Positions 51,219 through 60,609 are shown, counted from the stretch's first letter. The stretch is 64,000 nucleotides of DNA from Phormidesmis priestleyi BC1401 (GCF_001650195.1 NZ_LXYR01000006.1:1-64000), one strand, 5' to 3'. Program-made: numbers and translations. Notes: generated by a model not told the origin, from the sequence alone.

Positions 51219-52390
51219 CTGAGTCGGCTAGGCGACAACTGCTCAATGATCTCGTCAGTTTTTCCAGTCATGTGGGTGGCGAATCGTTGGGCGATCGGCG
51301 GCACGATCGCGAGTGGGTTGCTAAATCCTGAAAAGAGGTGAATGCCTTCAACTGAGGGAATGGCACCCACAAGCGGGAGGCTGTCACGACTAAAGGCAAT
51401 GGTGCAATGGTGCCAGGTGCCAGGGAGACTTCCAAGGGCGGGTAAGACGATGCTGATTTTGGCTCGCAGGTCGGCTTCGCTTTGAATAGGGTCGATCGTC
51501 GCGTTGGGATCGGTCAGAGTGCGACTCGTTTGCCCGATCCGGATTCTGCCATCTAAAAACTGAACGGCTCCGGCATCTAAAATCGCAGGCGCAGGTTCAT
51601 GTCCCGGTTCGTTCCACAGGTCTGCAACTACAGGCTGAGTCGCGGCAGATTCTAGCTGAAACCGCTCTGCTTCGGCTGGCATGACTAAAGTGCTCAACTT
51701 CAAATCGACAGGCGGCGTTTCGATAATCTCAGCATGGGTGAAGTATTGCTTGACCCAAATCCCAGATTCTTGCAGCAGTTGGCGGGTGATTCCCCCAGCA
51801 CAAATAGCAATGTTAGCGGCGTGTAAGGTGCCGATCGCCGTAGTTACTCCCGCGATCCGACTGGCACTTGCTTTCACAAACCCGGTCACCTGAGCGATTT
51901 TGAGGTCACCTCCCAAGCGCTGCATGGCTCGACAATATGCCTGAGTCGTCAGTTCTGCATCAATGTGACCGTGCCGAACCGTGAGTGCCCCCGCGATCGC
52001 TGTCGGATTCAACAACGGTTCTAACTCACACGCTTCTCTAACACTCAGCAAGCGAGGTGGAGTTGCAAAACTGGTATAGCGCTGTGCCAAAGTTTGCGGA
52101 TCGCTGTGCGCGGCGATCGTCAGCAGCAAATCTAGTTCTCGAAACTGCGTGTCTGCGTCTAACTCGTCTGACAGAATGCGGTGGCGATCGATGCCCTCTG
52201 CGCAGAGTTGACGGGTTAGCTCAGTTGTGCCCGACCAGTAAGCAATGCCGCCATAGCTATAGCGGGTGGCTCCCTTTAAGGAGTCGTGCTGCTCTAACAG
52301 CAAGGTTGAAAAGCCTTGTTTTGCCAGTTCGTAAGCAAGTGCAGCCCCTGTGATTCCAGCCCCGATCACAATCCAGTCATACGTTGTCAT
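51215..52390 (-). CDS. FAD-dependent amine/D-amino-acid oxidase family protein
   Basis: A 391-residue DAO-type flavoenzyme. The Rossmann motif VIGAGITGAALAYELA (about 7-22) and the contact block GGIAYWSGTTEL follow the glycine oxidase/sarcosine oxidase pattern. Near the C-terminus HLFSGFSNPLAIVPPIAQRFA resembles the family's closing FAD loop. Substrate unknown. It is convergent with the porin gene, with a 4-bp stop overlap, and divergent from the BMP lipoprotein gene. Confidence 0.82.
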   Translation of the reverse strand: MTTYDWIVIGAGITGAALAYELAKQGFSTLLLEQHDSLKGATRYSYGGIAYWSGTTELTRQLCAEGIDRHRILSDELDADTQFRELDLLLTIAAHSDPQTLAQRYTSFATPPRLLSVREACELEPLLNPTAIAGALTVRHGHIDAELTTQAYCRAMQRLGGDLKIAQVTGFVKASASRIAGVTTAIGTLHAANIAICAGGITRQLLQESGIWVKQYFTHAEIIETPPVDLKLSTLVMPAEAERFQLESAATQPVVADLWNEPGHEPAPAILDAGAVQFLDGRIRIGQTSRTLTDPNATIDPIQSEADLRAKISIVLPALGSLPGTWHHCTIAFSRDSLPLVGAIPSVEGIHLFSGFSNPLAIVPPIAQRFATHMTGKTDEIIEQLSPSRLS

Positions 52391-52620
52391 AAGAGTTCAA
52401 GACTTGAGACTATGGGCAGTCTAAAGGATGAATGGAGCGATCGACGGTCGATCGCTAACATTTTTTTAAAAGAGGGCTGTCTCACACAAGTCACTTCCTC
52501 TAACCGTGATTTATAATACAAAATCACCCTAAAGAGGGATGCTTCAATCGAATTCTGGAACCCGACTGACATAATTCGTATACTTTACGTTTACAAGCAA
52601 CTCAGTTTAAGGAGAAACCC

Positions 52621-53820
52621 TTGAGTCATCAACCCCTTTCATCGCTATCGCGTCGTCAAGTGATTCGAGGCTTATTAGCGGCGGGTGCCTTTGGCGCAAC
52701 ATCGCGACTTTGGACGGGCTGCACCCCTGCTAAACCTACGGCTAACAGTGGCGGTGCTTCTCCGGCTGCTTCGTCAGCCTCGGCAAAAGAATTAGTCATG
52801 GGCTTCATCTATGTTGGACCCAAAGATGATTTTGGCTATAACCAGGCTCACTTTCAAGGAAAGGAGGGGCTGGCAAAAGTTGCGGGTGTGAAAACGATCG
52901 ACCAGGCAAGCGTTCCTGAAACCACTGAGGTGCAGGAAGTGATGCGGAACATGATCGAGCAAGACAAAGCAAATGTCTTGTTTCCAACCTCGTTTGGTTA
53001 TTTTGACCCCCATGTGCTCAAAGTTGCGGCTGAATATCCAGAGGTGCAGTTCTTCCACTGTGGCGGTATGTATATTGAAGGCAAGCATCCTAAGAATGTC
53101 GGCAGCTATTTCGGCTATATCGACGAGATGCAATACATTTCGGGAATTGTTGCCGCCCACACCAGCAAGACAGGCAAGTTAGGATTTGTCGCCGCAAAAC
53201 CAATTCCACAAGTTCTGCGAAATATTAACAGCTTCACGCTGGGCGCACGCAGCATAAAACCCACCATCACCACGCAAGTCGTCTTCACGGGTGATTGGTC
53301 AGTTCCGGTGAAAGAAGCAGAAGCCACTAACAGCATGGTCGATCAGGGAATTGATGTGATTACGTGCCACGTAGATAGCCCCAAAGTCGTGATCGAAACG
53401 GCAGAACGGCGAGGCGTTTACACAGGTGGCTACCACGCAGACCAGATTTCGCTGGCTCCAAAAGGCTATTTAACCGGGGCAGAGTGGGATTGGACAAGCG
53501 TTTACACCAACTATGCCAAGATGATTCAAGAAGGCAAGACTCTAATGAATGGGGGAATTCCTCATCTTCTGCGCGGGGGGCTAAGGGATGGTTTTGTCAA
53601 GCTATCTGCCTATGGTCCTGCGGTTAGTGAGGCAGCGAAGAAAGATGCAGAAGCCGCAAAAGCTCAACTCATGGCTGGCACTTTAACGATCTATAAAGGC
53701 GAACTGAAGGACAACGCAGGCAAGGTGTTGCTGGCACCTGGAAAGGAATATGCTCAAAAAGCTGGCGAACTTGAGGCGATGAATTGGCTGGTAGACGGAG
53801 TGATTGGTAAAACCGCCTAG
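52621..53820 (+). CDS. BMP-family ABC transporter lipoprotein
   Basis: Periplasmic substrate-binding lipoprotein of the BMP/PnrA (Med) family, which usually binds purine nucleosides. The 399-residue protein has a twin-arginine signal (SRRQVIRG) ending in a lipobox with Cys34 (LWTGC), so it is exported by Tat and acylated. The binding domain shows DDFGYNQAHFQGKEGL, FPTSFGYFDPHV and DQGIDVITCHVDSP. It starts at TTG after a TAAGGAGAAACCC leader. No permease or ATPase gene is adjacent, so partners lie elsewhere. Confidence 0.88.
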   Translation: MSHQPLSSLSRRQVIRGLLAAGAFGATSRLWTGCTPAKPTANSGGASPAASSASAKELVMGFIYVGPKDDFGYNQAHFQGKEGLAKVAGVKTIDQASVPETTEVQEVMRNMIEQDKANVLFPTSFGYFDPHVLKVAAEYPEVQFFHCGGMYIEGKHPKNVGSYFGYIDEMQYISGIVAAHTSKTGKLGFVAAKPIPQVLRNINSFTLGARSIKPTITTQVVFTGDWSVPVKEAEATNSMVDQGIDVITCHVDSPKVVIETAERRGVYTGGYHADQISLAPKGYLTGAEWDWTSVYTNYAKMIQEGKTLMNGGIPHLLRGGLRDGFVKLSAYGPAVSEAAKKDAEAAKAQLMAGTLTIYKGELKDNAGKVLLAPGKEYAQKAGELEAMNWLVDGVIGKTA

Positions 53821-53964
53821 ACGAGATTTTGGGTTTTGGATTTGTAGAGGTTGCGGTTTTATAAGGGTCAAACAACTCTAGAATTATTGAACCAAAATTT
53901 GCACTTGGTTTTCTCAATTAACAGTCAATCCAAAATCCAAGATCGCTAAGGAGTTCCACTCACG

Positions 53965-54894
53965 ATGACCCTTCCTCACACGGGTTTCGGCACACTATTG
54001 CAGACGCACGATCGCTTCATTTCAGTCATCCGACTCGCTTGGTTTAAGCGATCGTTCCTTTTCAAGTCATCTCTAGCCGCGTTAGTCGCGATCGCGCTTA
54101 CGATGGCGCAACCCTCTCGTGCTCTGCAAGCCAAGATTACGCCTGCATCTCCTCAGTTGGGTGACACGCTCTCTGTTATGGTTCAGTCGAGCAGCAATCC
54201 CACGGTGACGATGGGCGCTAAAACCTACTCGACGTTTGATCAGGGGAACAATCAGTTTCGGGCACTCTTGCCGACTACTCCGCTCGATCGTCCGGGTAAG
54301 CTGCCGCTGCGAGTCAACGACGGGCAAACCGTGCAAGAACTAACGGTGAACTTAAAGCCGCGATCGTTCCCGACTCAGAGCATCTGGCTGCCTCCGGGCA
54401 AAGGGGATAACGGAACTGATTTGGAGTTCGATCGGGTTGATGCCTTTAAGCAAATTGTCAGCCCCCAAAAGTTTTGGCAAGGAAAATTACTGCGTCCGAA
54501 TGCAGGTGAAATCACGACAGGCTACGGCGTGCGGCGCTACTACAACGGCGAGTTTGCCAAAGATTATTATCATCGTGGTGTCGATTATGCTGGGAACTAC
54601 GGTTCTGCGGTGATCGCTCCGGCGGCTGGGCGGGTTGCTCTAATTGGTCGTGAGTCAGAGGGATTCAAGATTCACGGCAACTGCATTGGGATCGATCACG
54701 GACAGGGAGTGTCGAGCATTTTTCTCCATCTCAGCCGCATTAACGTCAAAGAGGGAGAGATGGTCAAAGCGGGGCAACCGATCGGTGCTCTAGGGGGCAC
54801 TGGTGCAGCAACTGGACCTCACCTACACTGGGGCTTATATGTGCAGGGACTGGCAGTTGATCCGACTCCTTGGAGATACGACGGTTTTCAATAG
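53965..54894 (+). CDS. M23-family (LytM) peptidoglycan metallopeptidase
   Basis: Exported zinc endopeptidase of 309 residues. The N-terminal hydrophobic segment (about 33-54) is a signal or anchor. The LytM domain carries HRGVDYAG (first zinc ligands) and ATGPHLHWGLYV (His ligands near 283-285), with the typical GVRRYYNGEFAKDYYHRGVD lead-in. The role is cell-wall remodelling. The start at 53965 gives a leader of about 30 extra residues; a start nearer 54055 is possible. Confidence 0.88.
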   Translation: MTLPHTGFGTLLQTHDRFISVIRLAWFKRSFLFKSSLAALVAIALTMAQPSRALQAKITPASPQLGDTLSVMVQSSSNPTVTMGAKTYSTFDQGNNQFRALLPTTPLDRPGKLPLRVNDGQTVQELTVNLKPRSFPTQSIWLPPGKGDNGTDLEFDRVDAFKQIVSPQKFWQGKLLRPNAGEITTGYGVRRYYNGEFAKDYYHRGVDYAGNYGSAVIAPAAGRVALIGRESEGFKIHGNCIGIDHGQGVSSIFLHLSRINVKEGEMVKAGQPIGALGGTGAATGPHLHWGLYVQGLAVDPTPWRYDGFQ

Positions 54895-54923
54895 TCAGCA
54901 AACGGGATTGACGGTAAGAGGCG

Positions 54924-54974
54924 CTTCGGCTTTGCTCAAAGTCAGAACTCTCAGCAGGTCGAGCGGAGCCGAAA
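54924..54974. repeat. Second inverted-repeat family, copy 2
   Basis: CTTCGGCTTTGCTCAA (54924-54939) and the complementary CGAGCGGAGCCGAAA (about 54960-54974) match the arms of the repeat at 15275-15333. It lies 30 bp past the stop of the M23 gene. Confidence 0.6.
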
Positions 54975-55070
54975 CTCGCTCCCACAGGTTGACTTTAATT
55001 GTGCTTGTCTCCTCAACAGGGTGGCGAACGATTTTTGGCGTTGCTGAATCGATCTATGAAGCACAGATTT

Positions 55071-55158
55071 TACCCTCACCCTAGCCCTCTCCCGAAAGGA
55101 GAGGGGACAAGAGTTCTGGCTCTCTTCTCCTTGAGGAGAAGGGTTGGGAATGAGGGTA
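55071..55158. repeat. MITE-like repeat, short copy
   Basis: An 88-bp version of the 6147-6295 element with perfect 8-bp ends TACCCTCA and TGAGGGTA. It shares the CCTAGCCCTCTCC and GAGAAGGGTTGGG blocks but lacks the outer AGACCTCCTGC ends. Confidence 0.7.
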
Positions 55159-55295
55159 GTTCATATCTGCATTTGGCAACGCAAGATCTTTATATGCCTA
55201 AAGACGATCGCCGCCTCTCACCTGAGATAGATTGTCTCTCCCTCGACTTTTCACTACATTTGCAGAGGAAGTTTATTAAAAAAGTTGAGGTAATT

Positions 55296-55778
55296 ATGGG
55301 ACTTGAAGATATTATTAAAAACGTTAAAGAGGCATTGCCCAATATCACGCCAACTCCGCCTGGGTTAAAGCGAGAATCTTCGGTGTATGATCTCAAATCT
55401 CGTCTAGAGTGGGGCGAACCTGCACTGACGATTTTGGACGTTCGTCCTCGTGAACTGTTTAATGACAGCCATGTGATGGGCGCGATGGACTTCCCACTCA
55501 CTGAGTTAGTCACCCTTGCCAAAGGCAGTCTGGAGCCAGAACGTGATATTTATCTTTATGGCGCAAATGACCAGGAGACTGCACAGGCGGCTGCTACACT
55601 GCGAGAAGCAGGGTTTCGCTCGGTTGCCGAGTTAAAAGGTGGATTGACCGAGTGGAAGGCGGTCGGTGGCTCAACTGAAGGTACAGTCGATGCTCGTGAA
55701 GAGCCGGGAGAGCACGCCTATAACGTAGTGTCTCAGGTGAAACACCACATGGACACTCAAAAGATCGATTTTGAATAA
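55296..55778 (+). CDS. Rhodanese-like domain protein without the catalytic Cys
   Basis: A 160-residue soluble protein. The start at ATG 55296 (MGLEDIIKNV) is chosen because residues before it are repeat-derived. The rhodanese fold shows LTILDVRPRELFNDSHVMGAM and, at the active-site loop, IYLYGANDQETA where the family has a Cys after the tyrosine; here it is Gly. So sulfurtransfer is unlikely, and a binding or regulatory role is inferred. A terminator follows. Confidence 0.82.
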   Translation: MGLEDIIKNVKEALPNITPTPPGLKRESSVYDLKSRLEWGEPALTILDVRPRELFNDSHVMGAMDFPLTELVTLAKGSLEPERDIYLYGANDQETAQAAATLREAGFRSVAELKGGLTEWKAVGGSTEGTVDAREEPGEHAYNVVSQVKHHMDTQKIDFE

Positions 55779-55802
55779 TCCGATTTCAAATCTCTGTGAG
55801 CG

Positions 55803-55840
55803 GGTAATGGATTAGGACGAGTATCCATTACCTGTTTTTT
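55803..55840 (+). terminator. Terminator after the rhodanese-like gene
   Basis: GGTAATGGAT (55803-55812) and ATCCATTACC (55823-55832) form a 10-bp perfect stem with a 10-nt loop, followed by a T-run (TGTTTTTTA). Confidence 0.85.
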
Positions 55841-55856
55841 ATAAATTAATTCTGTT

Positions 55857-56522
55857 ATGTGTGGAAGATTTAGTCAAAGTCTTGCCGGAGACGCGATCGC
55901 CCAAGCCTTTCAACTTGCCGAGGTTCCTGACTGGCAGCCTCGCTATAACATTGCACCCACGCAAACCATTCCCGCGATCATGGCAACTGAAAAAAGCGAT
56001 CGTCATTTCAAACCGCTGCGATGGGGGTTAATTCCGTCGTGGTCAAAAGATCCGGCGATCGGAGTAAAGATGATCAACGCTCGATCGGAAACCGTGGCTG
56101 AAAAACCTTCGTTCCGGTCTGCCTTCAAGCGACATCGCTGTCTGATTCTTGCCGATGGCTTTTATGAGTGGTGCAAGCAGTCGGGCAAGAAGCAGCCTTT
56201 CTACTTCCAATTACAGGATGGCAGTCCGTTTGCGTTTGCGGGCCTGTGGGAGCGCTGGCAGGCTCTAGAAGGCGACGTATTAGAAACCTGTACGATCTTA
56301 ACAACAGAGGCAAATCAGCTAGTGGCTCAAGTGCACGATCGGATGCCCGTCATCTTGCCTACAGACCACTATGATCAATGGCTCGATCCCACTCCTCAGC
56401 CCTCAGAACCGCTACAGGCGCTTTTGCGTCCCTACGATGCCGATCGCATGTCCGCTTACCCCGTTAGTGTGAGCGTCAACAGCCCGTGGAACGATGTTCC
56501 AGAGTGCGTCACTCCGATTTAA
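55857..56522 (+). CDS. SOS response-associated peptidase (SRAP, YedK/HMCES)
   Basis: Forms a protective covalent bond to abasic sites in single-stranded DNA through Cys2. The 221-residue protein starts MCGRFSQS, giving Cys2 after Met removal. It has NARSETVAEKPSFRSAF (74-90), Glu104 in GFYEW and the HDRMPVIL block (about 160) with the conserved His. All functional residues are present. It follows a strong terminator and is transcribed alone. Confidence 0.92.
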   Translation: MCGRFSQSLAGDAIAQAFQLAEVPDWQPRYNIAPTQTIPAIMATEKSDRHFKPLRWGLIPSWSKDPAIGVKMINARSETVAEKPSFRSAFKRHRCLILADGFYEWCKQSGKKQPFYFQLQDGSPFAFAGLWERWQALEGDVLETCTILTTEANQLVAQVHDRMPVILPTDHYDQWLDPTPQPSEPLQALLRPYDADRMSAYPVSVSVNSPWNDVPECVTPI

Positions 56523-56532
56523 AGGTGAAGGA

Positions 56533-57390
56533 CTATTGATTAGGAGAACTGGCTTCGCGAGGCGCTAATAGATTGACGCTCATCTCATGAACAGCATTGG
56601 GTAACGTCGCAAAACGAGGATCGGGAGGAAACGCCATTTCTTCAATCTCACCCAGTTCTCCCAGCTTTTTTGACTGTCCATCGTTAAACGACACCATGAC
56701 TCCTCCAGCATTCCCCGCCCGAACGACGACTTTCTGGTTAGCAGCCCAAGTGCGCTGAGTCCCTTCTGAAAGAACGCCTTCAAACTCAGTTTTGCCGTCT
56801 GCCACGACTCGAACCCAAGACTGTGACGTTAGCATTAACCCAACTCGAACCGCCTTCTGTGCCCCTGGCAGTTTTGGTGCCAAATTTGACTTTTCTACAG
56901 CTTGTAAGGGGTTTATGGGACCGATCGTAGTCGGAGCTATTGGCTGCACGTTCATCTCTGCATTCGCCAGTTCAGGCTGCCTGAGTGAGCGATTGAGGAA
57001 ATAAGACAGCCCGTTAACGGCAGAAATAATTAACAGCACATACAGCAGATATAGATGCACTGGACGCAACTGTGCTCCTGGTAGACTGCGCCAAGACGGG
57101 CGAACGTCAGGAAGCCGATAGAGGGTTGGGAATGCGCTCGCAAACTTGACCCCATCTAAGCCGATCGCGTCCGCATATTGACGAATAAAACTTTGAATAT
57201 AAACAGACTCAGGCAAGTTTTCTATTTTGCCTTGCTCGATCGCTCGCAGCAAACGGGGCTGAATTCGAGTCTGGCTGGCAACTTGTTCTATAGAGATTTC
57301 TTGCTGCTGTCTCAGCTCACACAACTGCAACCCCATTTCTGCTAGCCGTTCTGCTTGTTCTCGATTTTTTGGGAGGGTTGGCTTATTCAT
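56533..57390 (-). CDS. RodZ-like helix-turn-helix membrane protein
   Basis: A 285-residue bitopic protein. The N-terminal HTH_25 domain (about 15-85, with LRQQQEISIEQVASQTRI) is followed by a basic linker, one transmembrane helix (about 113-133, LYLLYVLLIISAVNGLSYFL) and a periplasmic DUF4115-like domain with SWVRVVADGKTEFEG. This is the RodZ layout, and RodZ links MreB to the wall-synthesis machinery. It lies downstream of the pseudouridine synthase gene with an ATGA overlap. Confidence 0.88.
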   Translation of the reverse strand: MNKPTLPKNREQAERLAEMGLQLCELRQQQEISIEQVASQTRIQPRLLRAIEQGKIENLPESVYIQSFIRQYADAIGLDGVKFASAFPTLYRLPDVRPSWRSLPGAQLRPVHLYLLYVLLIISAVNGLSYFLNRSLRQPELANAEMNVQPIAPTTIGPINPLQAVEKSNLAPKLPGAQKAVRVGLMLTSQSWVRVVADGKTEFEGVLSEGTQRTWAANQKVVVRAGNAGGVMVSFNDGQSKKLGELGEIEEMAFPPDPRFATLPNAVHEMSVNLLAPREASSPNQ

Positions 57391-58178
57391 CGGCTATGCT
57401 CCTGGATCTCTGCTGGCGACTTAACATTTATCAGATCGATTGGGTCTTTCAGACTACGAATCTCAAAGCTCTCTAAAGGGCGATAACCGCCGCTTGACAT
57501 GGCAGACTTGCCGGGGATATCGAGATGGATAGAGCCAATCGCGGTGCGGTGAAGCTGAAGGACGGGATGCCCTAATTGGTCTGCCACTCTTCTAATTTGT
57601 CGATTTCTCCCTTCTCTGAGAATGACTTCTAAGAGTGCTTTTGCTGCTGTGCGATCAATGACTTTGACTTGAGCGGGTAAAGTCTTTTGACCCTCTAACC
57701 AAACTCCCTGCCGCCACTGCTTTAGCGTTTGCTCTAAAGGAACGCCCTCAACCCAAACCCAATAGGTTTTAGGAATATGGTGGCGAGGGTGAGTCAGATA
57801 GTAGGTTAGGTCACCATCGTTTGTTAAGAGCAGCGCTCCAGTTGATTCTACATCTAAGCGACCCACCGGGTGAAGCCCTTGACCATGACTAATTTTTTGA
57901 GGAAGCAGATCTAAGACGGTGGAACGGTTTTGGGGGTCGTCACACGTCGAAACAACGCCCGCAGGTTTATTAAGCAACAGATAGAGCAATTGAGGGCGGG
58001 CGATCGGCTTCACAATTCTACCGTCTACTTCTAGCTCGTCAAGAGCGGGGTTCGTCTTTTGCCCCAACTGTGCTACTTCTCCATTGAGACGAACGCGACC
58101 CTCTAGGATCATTTGTTCAGCCTGACGACGGGAAGCAATGCCCCACTGAGAAAGAATTTTTTGCACTCGTTCATGCAT
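57387..58178 (-). CDS. RsuA/RluB-family pseudouridine synthase
   Basis: Modifies uridine in rRNA. The start ATG at 58178 (MHERVQKILSQWG) gives a 263-residue protein of normal size; the frame back to 58283 adds 35 unlikely residues. It has an S4 RNA-binding domain (about 1-60) and a catalytic domain with GRLDVESTGALLLTNDGDL, where the Asp in GRLD is catalytic, and GRNRQIRR. Its stop overlaps the rodZ start (ATGA), so the two are coupled. Exact target site not known. Confidence 0.9.
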   Translation of the reverse strand: MHERVQKILSQWGIASRRQAEQMILEGRVRLNGEVAQLGQKTNPALDELEVDGRIVKPIARPQLLYLLLNKPAGVVSTCDDPQNRSTVLDLLPQKISHGQGLHPVGRLDVESTGALLLTNDGDLTYYLTHPRHHIPKTYWVWVEGVPLEQTLKQWRQGVWLEGQKTLPAQVKVIDRTAAKALLEVILREGRNRQIRRVADQLGHPVLQLHRTAIGSIHLDIPGKSAMSSGGYRPLESFEIRSLKDPIDLINVKSPAEIQEHSR

Positions 58179-58304
58179 GGCATAAGCGCCTAATACATCC
58201 TTGATTTTTCGGAACTCAACAGTTTCTACGGAATGAATTTCTGTATAAATACTAATATGTATATCGATCGCATCATGTAGCACTTAGCTCAATCTACTAC
58301 AAAG

Positions 58305-59651
58305 TTAAGCCTTTTTGCTTAGATCTTCTATCTCAGAATACGGTAGCCGAATCTGTAACCAGGCTCCTCCCAGGTCGGGATCATTACTTGCTATCACTGC
58401 GCCTTGATGCGCTTCGACAATTTGCCGCACGATCGCGAGTCCTAATCCGCTTCCACTGCTTAGTTGGATAGGCTGAGTGGCAGTGGCGAAATCTCGTTGT
58501 TCTGCGCTGCGAGATCGAGAGAGATCAGCTCGATAGAACCGCTCAAAAACGTGAGGTAACGCCGTTTCGGGAAAGCCCTGCCCTGCATCGATGATATCAA
58601 GCTGAATCTGTTGAGACAGTTTGCCCGATTGGGTAAATGAATGATTTTGAAGACTCACCTTAACTCGAATGGATGATTCAACAGGGCTGTATTTGATCCC
58701 ATTATCAAATAGGTTAAGCAGCACTCGATGCAGTCGAGGCTCATCGGCTTGAATGAGCAACTGAGCAGGACCGCCATAATCGAGTTTAAGATGCTTTTGA
58801 CTCGCCAGCGGCTCTAAACTTAGCCAGGCAGAATGGATCAGCTCGACTAGATCGATCGGCTTTAAACTCAGCCGCTGACCTGGGTTGACCTCTAGCTGAC
58901 TGAGATCCAACAATTCTTGAACGAGCGTGCTTAACCGAATCGCCTCTGTCAGCAGGCGATCGACCCAATTGCGAGTGGGCGGTTCTAGTCGCGATTGCAG
59001 CGTTTCTGCCACTAATCGAATCGAGGTGAGCGGCGTTTTTAGTTCGTGAGCGACATCCGATGTCCAGCGATCGCGCTGTTGTGCCAAGGTCAACGCTTCC
59101 TGGCGATCTTCTAAAAACACGCCCACATTATCGCCCGTCAAAGGAAACGCGTAGCCCCGAATCGGAGTCGTGCGCTGGTCTGATAAGTTAGCGGCATCCA
59201 CTGAGGTGGGGTAAAACATCCACTCGCGCTGAGACGGCTTTTCGGTTTCTCGTGCTTGCTCGATTAAAAAATCTAGCTCATAGGAGCGCACCAGCTCTAA
59301 AAGCAGTCGCGGCTGAAGCGTGTCGCAGTTTGAAATGCCCAGCAGGTGACAGGCTTGCGAGTTGCACAGCGTCAACTGATTGTCTTCGTCAACCTGCAAA
59401 TAGCCCACAGGAGCACAGTTGACAATCTGTTTCCAGGTTTCTGATTGACGCTCTAGGTCTTGGTTGACCTGCCGATAATTGGCGATCGCTGCCGTTATTT
59501 GAGACGAGATCGAAAACGGGGTTGCCGCCTCGGTCACGTCTAGACTGCGGGTAATCTGCTTGAGTTGCAAACTCAGTCGTGCTCGATACCAAGCTAAATG
59601 CATCAGTCCGATCGCGAGTCCCGCGAGAAACCACAAAAGGTTCACAGGCAA
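58305..59651 (-). CDS. sphS: Sensor histidine kinase (SphS-like)
   Basis: A 448-residue kinase: an N-terminal membrane segment (about 3-22), a PAS domain (about 70-135, PVGYLQVDEDNQLTLCNSQA), HisKA with the phosphoacceptor in AHELKTPLTSIRL (about 203-215) and a HATPase domain with NLFDNGIKYS (N box) and GSGLGLAIV. The pairing and layout resemble SphS of the cyanobacterial phosphate system, although an orthologous relation is inferred. It lies 86 bp downstream of its response regulator, same strand. Confidence 0.8.
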   Translation of the reverse strand: MPVNLLWFLAGLAIGLMHLAWYRARLSLQLKQITRSLDVTEAATPFSISSQITAAIANYRQVNQDLERQSETWKQIVNCAPVGYLQVDEDNQLTLCNSQACHLLGISNCDTLQPRLLLELVRSYELDFLIEQARETEKPSQREWMFYPTSVDAANLSDQRTTPIRGYAFPLTGDNVGVFLEDRQEALTLAQQRDRWTSDVAHELKTPLTSIRLVAETLQSRLEPPTRNWVDRLLTEAIRLSTLVQELLDLSQLEVNPGQRLSLKPIDLVELIHSAWLSLEPLASQKHLKLDYGGPAQLLIQADEPRLHRVLLNLFDNGIKYSPVESSIRVKVSLQNHSFTQSGKLSQQIQLDIIDAGQGFPETALPHVFERFYRADLSRSRSAEQRDFATATQPIQLSSGSGLGLAIVRQIVEAHQGAVIASNDPDLGGAWLQIRLPYSEIEDLSKKA

Positions 59652-59736
59652 AAAAGAATGAAAAATAGAAGATCAAAGACTGAAAACAGGTGACGATTTG
59701 CAATCTCTAATTTCGACCTTTCAATTTTCGCGCATT

Positions 59737-60543
59737 CTAGCCAAAGCGGTAGCCAAAGCCTCTCACGGTGACTAAATATTCAGGGTTGCTGGGATCGATT
59801 TCCAACTTCTCTCGCAGCCAGCGAATATGCACATCAACCGTTTTGCTGTCCCCGATAAAGTCAGGTCCCCAGATCTTTTCAAGAAGCTGATCTCGTGACC
59901 AAACGCGCTTTGTGTGTCCCACAAACAACTCTAGCAGCTTAAATTCTTTGGGTGAGAAGTTGACTTCTTCTCCGCGCACCGTGACGCGACACTCTTGCGG
60001 GAAAACAACGATATCTTGAAACTTTAGAGTAGGCGCTTGGCTAGAGGTGTGAAACTGCTGATGTCGTCGCAAAAGTGCTCGACACCGGGCGACGAGTTCT
60101 CGCATCCCAAAGGGTTTGGTCAGATAATCATCGGCACCGACTTCTAAGCCGACGACCCGATCGGTCTCTGTGCCTTTTGCACTGAGCATAAGAATGGGAA
60201 TGCTGTTGCCGTCTCGACGCACCAGCCGACAGAGATCAAGCCCGTTAATATAAGGCAGCATCAGATCTAAGATAATCAGATCGAGCTTGCTAGAATCGGA
60301 CGGGTTGGGAAATCTTGAGGGTGATTGGCTGCTTTTGCCAGTGGCGTGTTGAATGGTCTCTAAAGCACTGCGACCATCGGCGGCGGTCAGCACTTCATAC
60401 CCTTCTTCGCTCAGGGTCAGAGCGATCGTGTCTCGAATCAAGTCTTCATCTTCAACAATGAGAACTCTGCCCAATTTCATACTGGGTTGAGCGTTCTTAG
60501 ATTCTGCCGTTGACGCAATTGGCATCATAAGTGCTGGAGGCAA
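59737..60543 (-). CDS. sphR: OmpR/PhoB-family response regulator (SphR-like)
   Basis: A 268-residue response regulator. The receiver has the acidic pair in VEDEDL and the phosphorylation Asp in LIILDLMLPYINGLDL; Lys lies in TKPFGMREL. The C-terminal winged helix shows VWSRDQLLEKIWGPDF and TVDVHIRWLREKLE. A Ser/Pro-rich insertion of about 15 residues (GKSSQSPSRFPNPS) lies before the phosphorylation strand. It pairs with the kinase gene that follows and probably controls phosphate genes. The true start may be Met22. Confidence 0.82.
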   Translation of the reverse strand: MPPALMMPIASTAESKNAQPSMKLGRVLIVEDEDLIRDTIALTLSEEGYEVLTAADGRSALETIQHATGKSSQSPSRFPNPSDSSKLDLIILDLMLPYINGLDLCRLVRRDGNSIPILMLSAKGTETDRVVGLEVGADDYLTKPFGMRELVARCRALLRRHQQFHTSSQAPTLKFQDIVVFPQECRVTVRGEEVNFSPKEFKLLELFVGHTKRVWSRDQLLEKIWGPDFIGDSKTVDVHIRWLREKLEIDPSNPEYLVTVRGFGYRFG

Positions 60544-60609
60544 ACTTTTTTCACAAGAATTCTAGCATTAATCTCGCTGCCAGTATGAATGGATACAAGT
60601 CTTTCTTGC

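Larger units (their letters stand above)
54895..55295. other. Repeat-rich intergenic region
   Basis: This 401-bp gap contains two dispersed repeats, the inverted pair at 54924-54974 and the MITE relative at 55071-55158. A long frame opening at 54999 crosses them but is not supported before the rhodanese start. No other gene is visible. Confidence 0.6.

Noticed and set aside
53826-53945. Inverted repeat TTTTGGATT / AATCCAAAA between the BMP and M23 genes
   Set aside because: Imperfect arms about 100 bp apart in AT-rich DNA; not strong enough to call an element.
54999-55295. 99-residue N-terminal extension of the rhodanese-like protein
   Set aside because: It translates repeat DNA with Pro/Arg-rich low-quality sequence; the internal ATG at 55296 begins the real protein.
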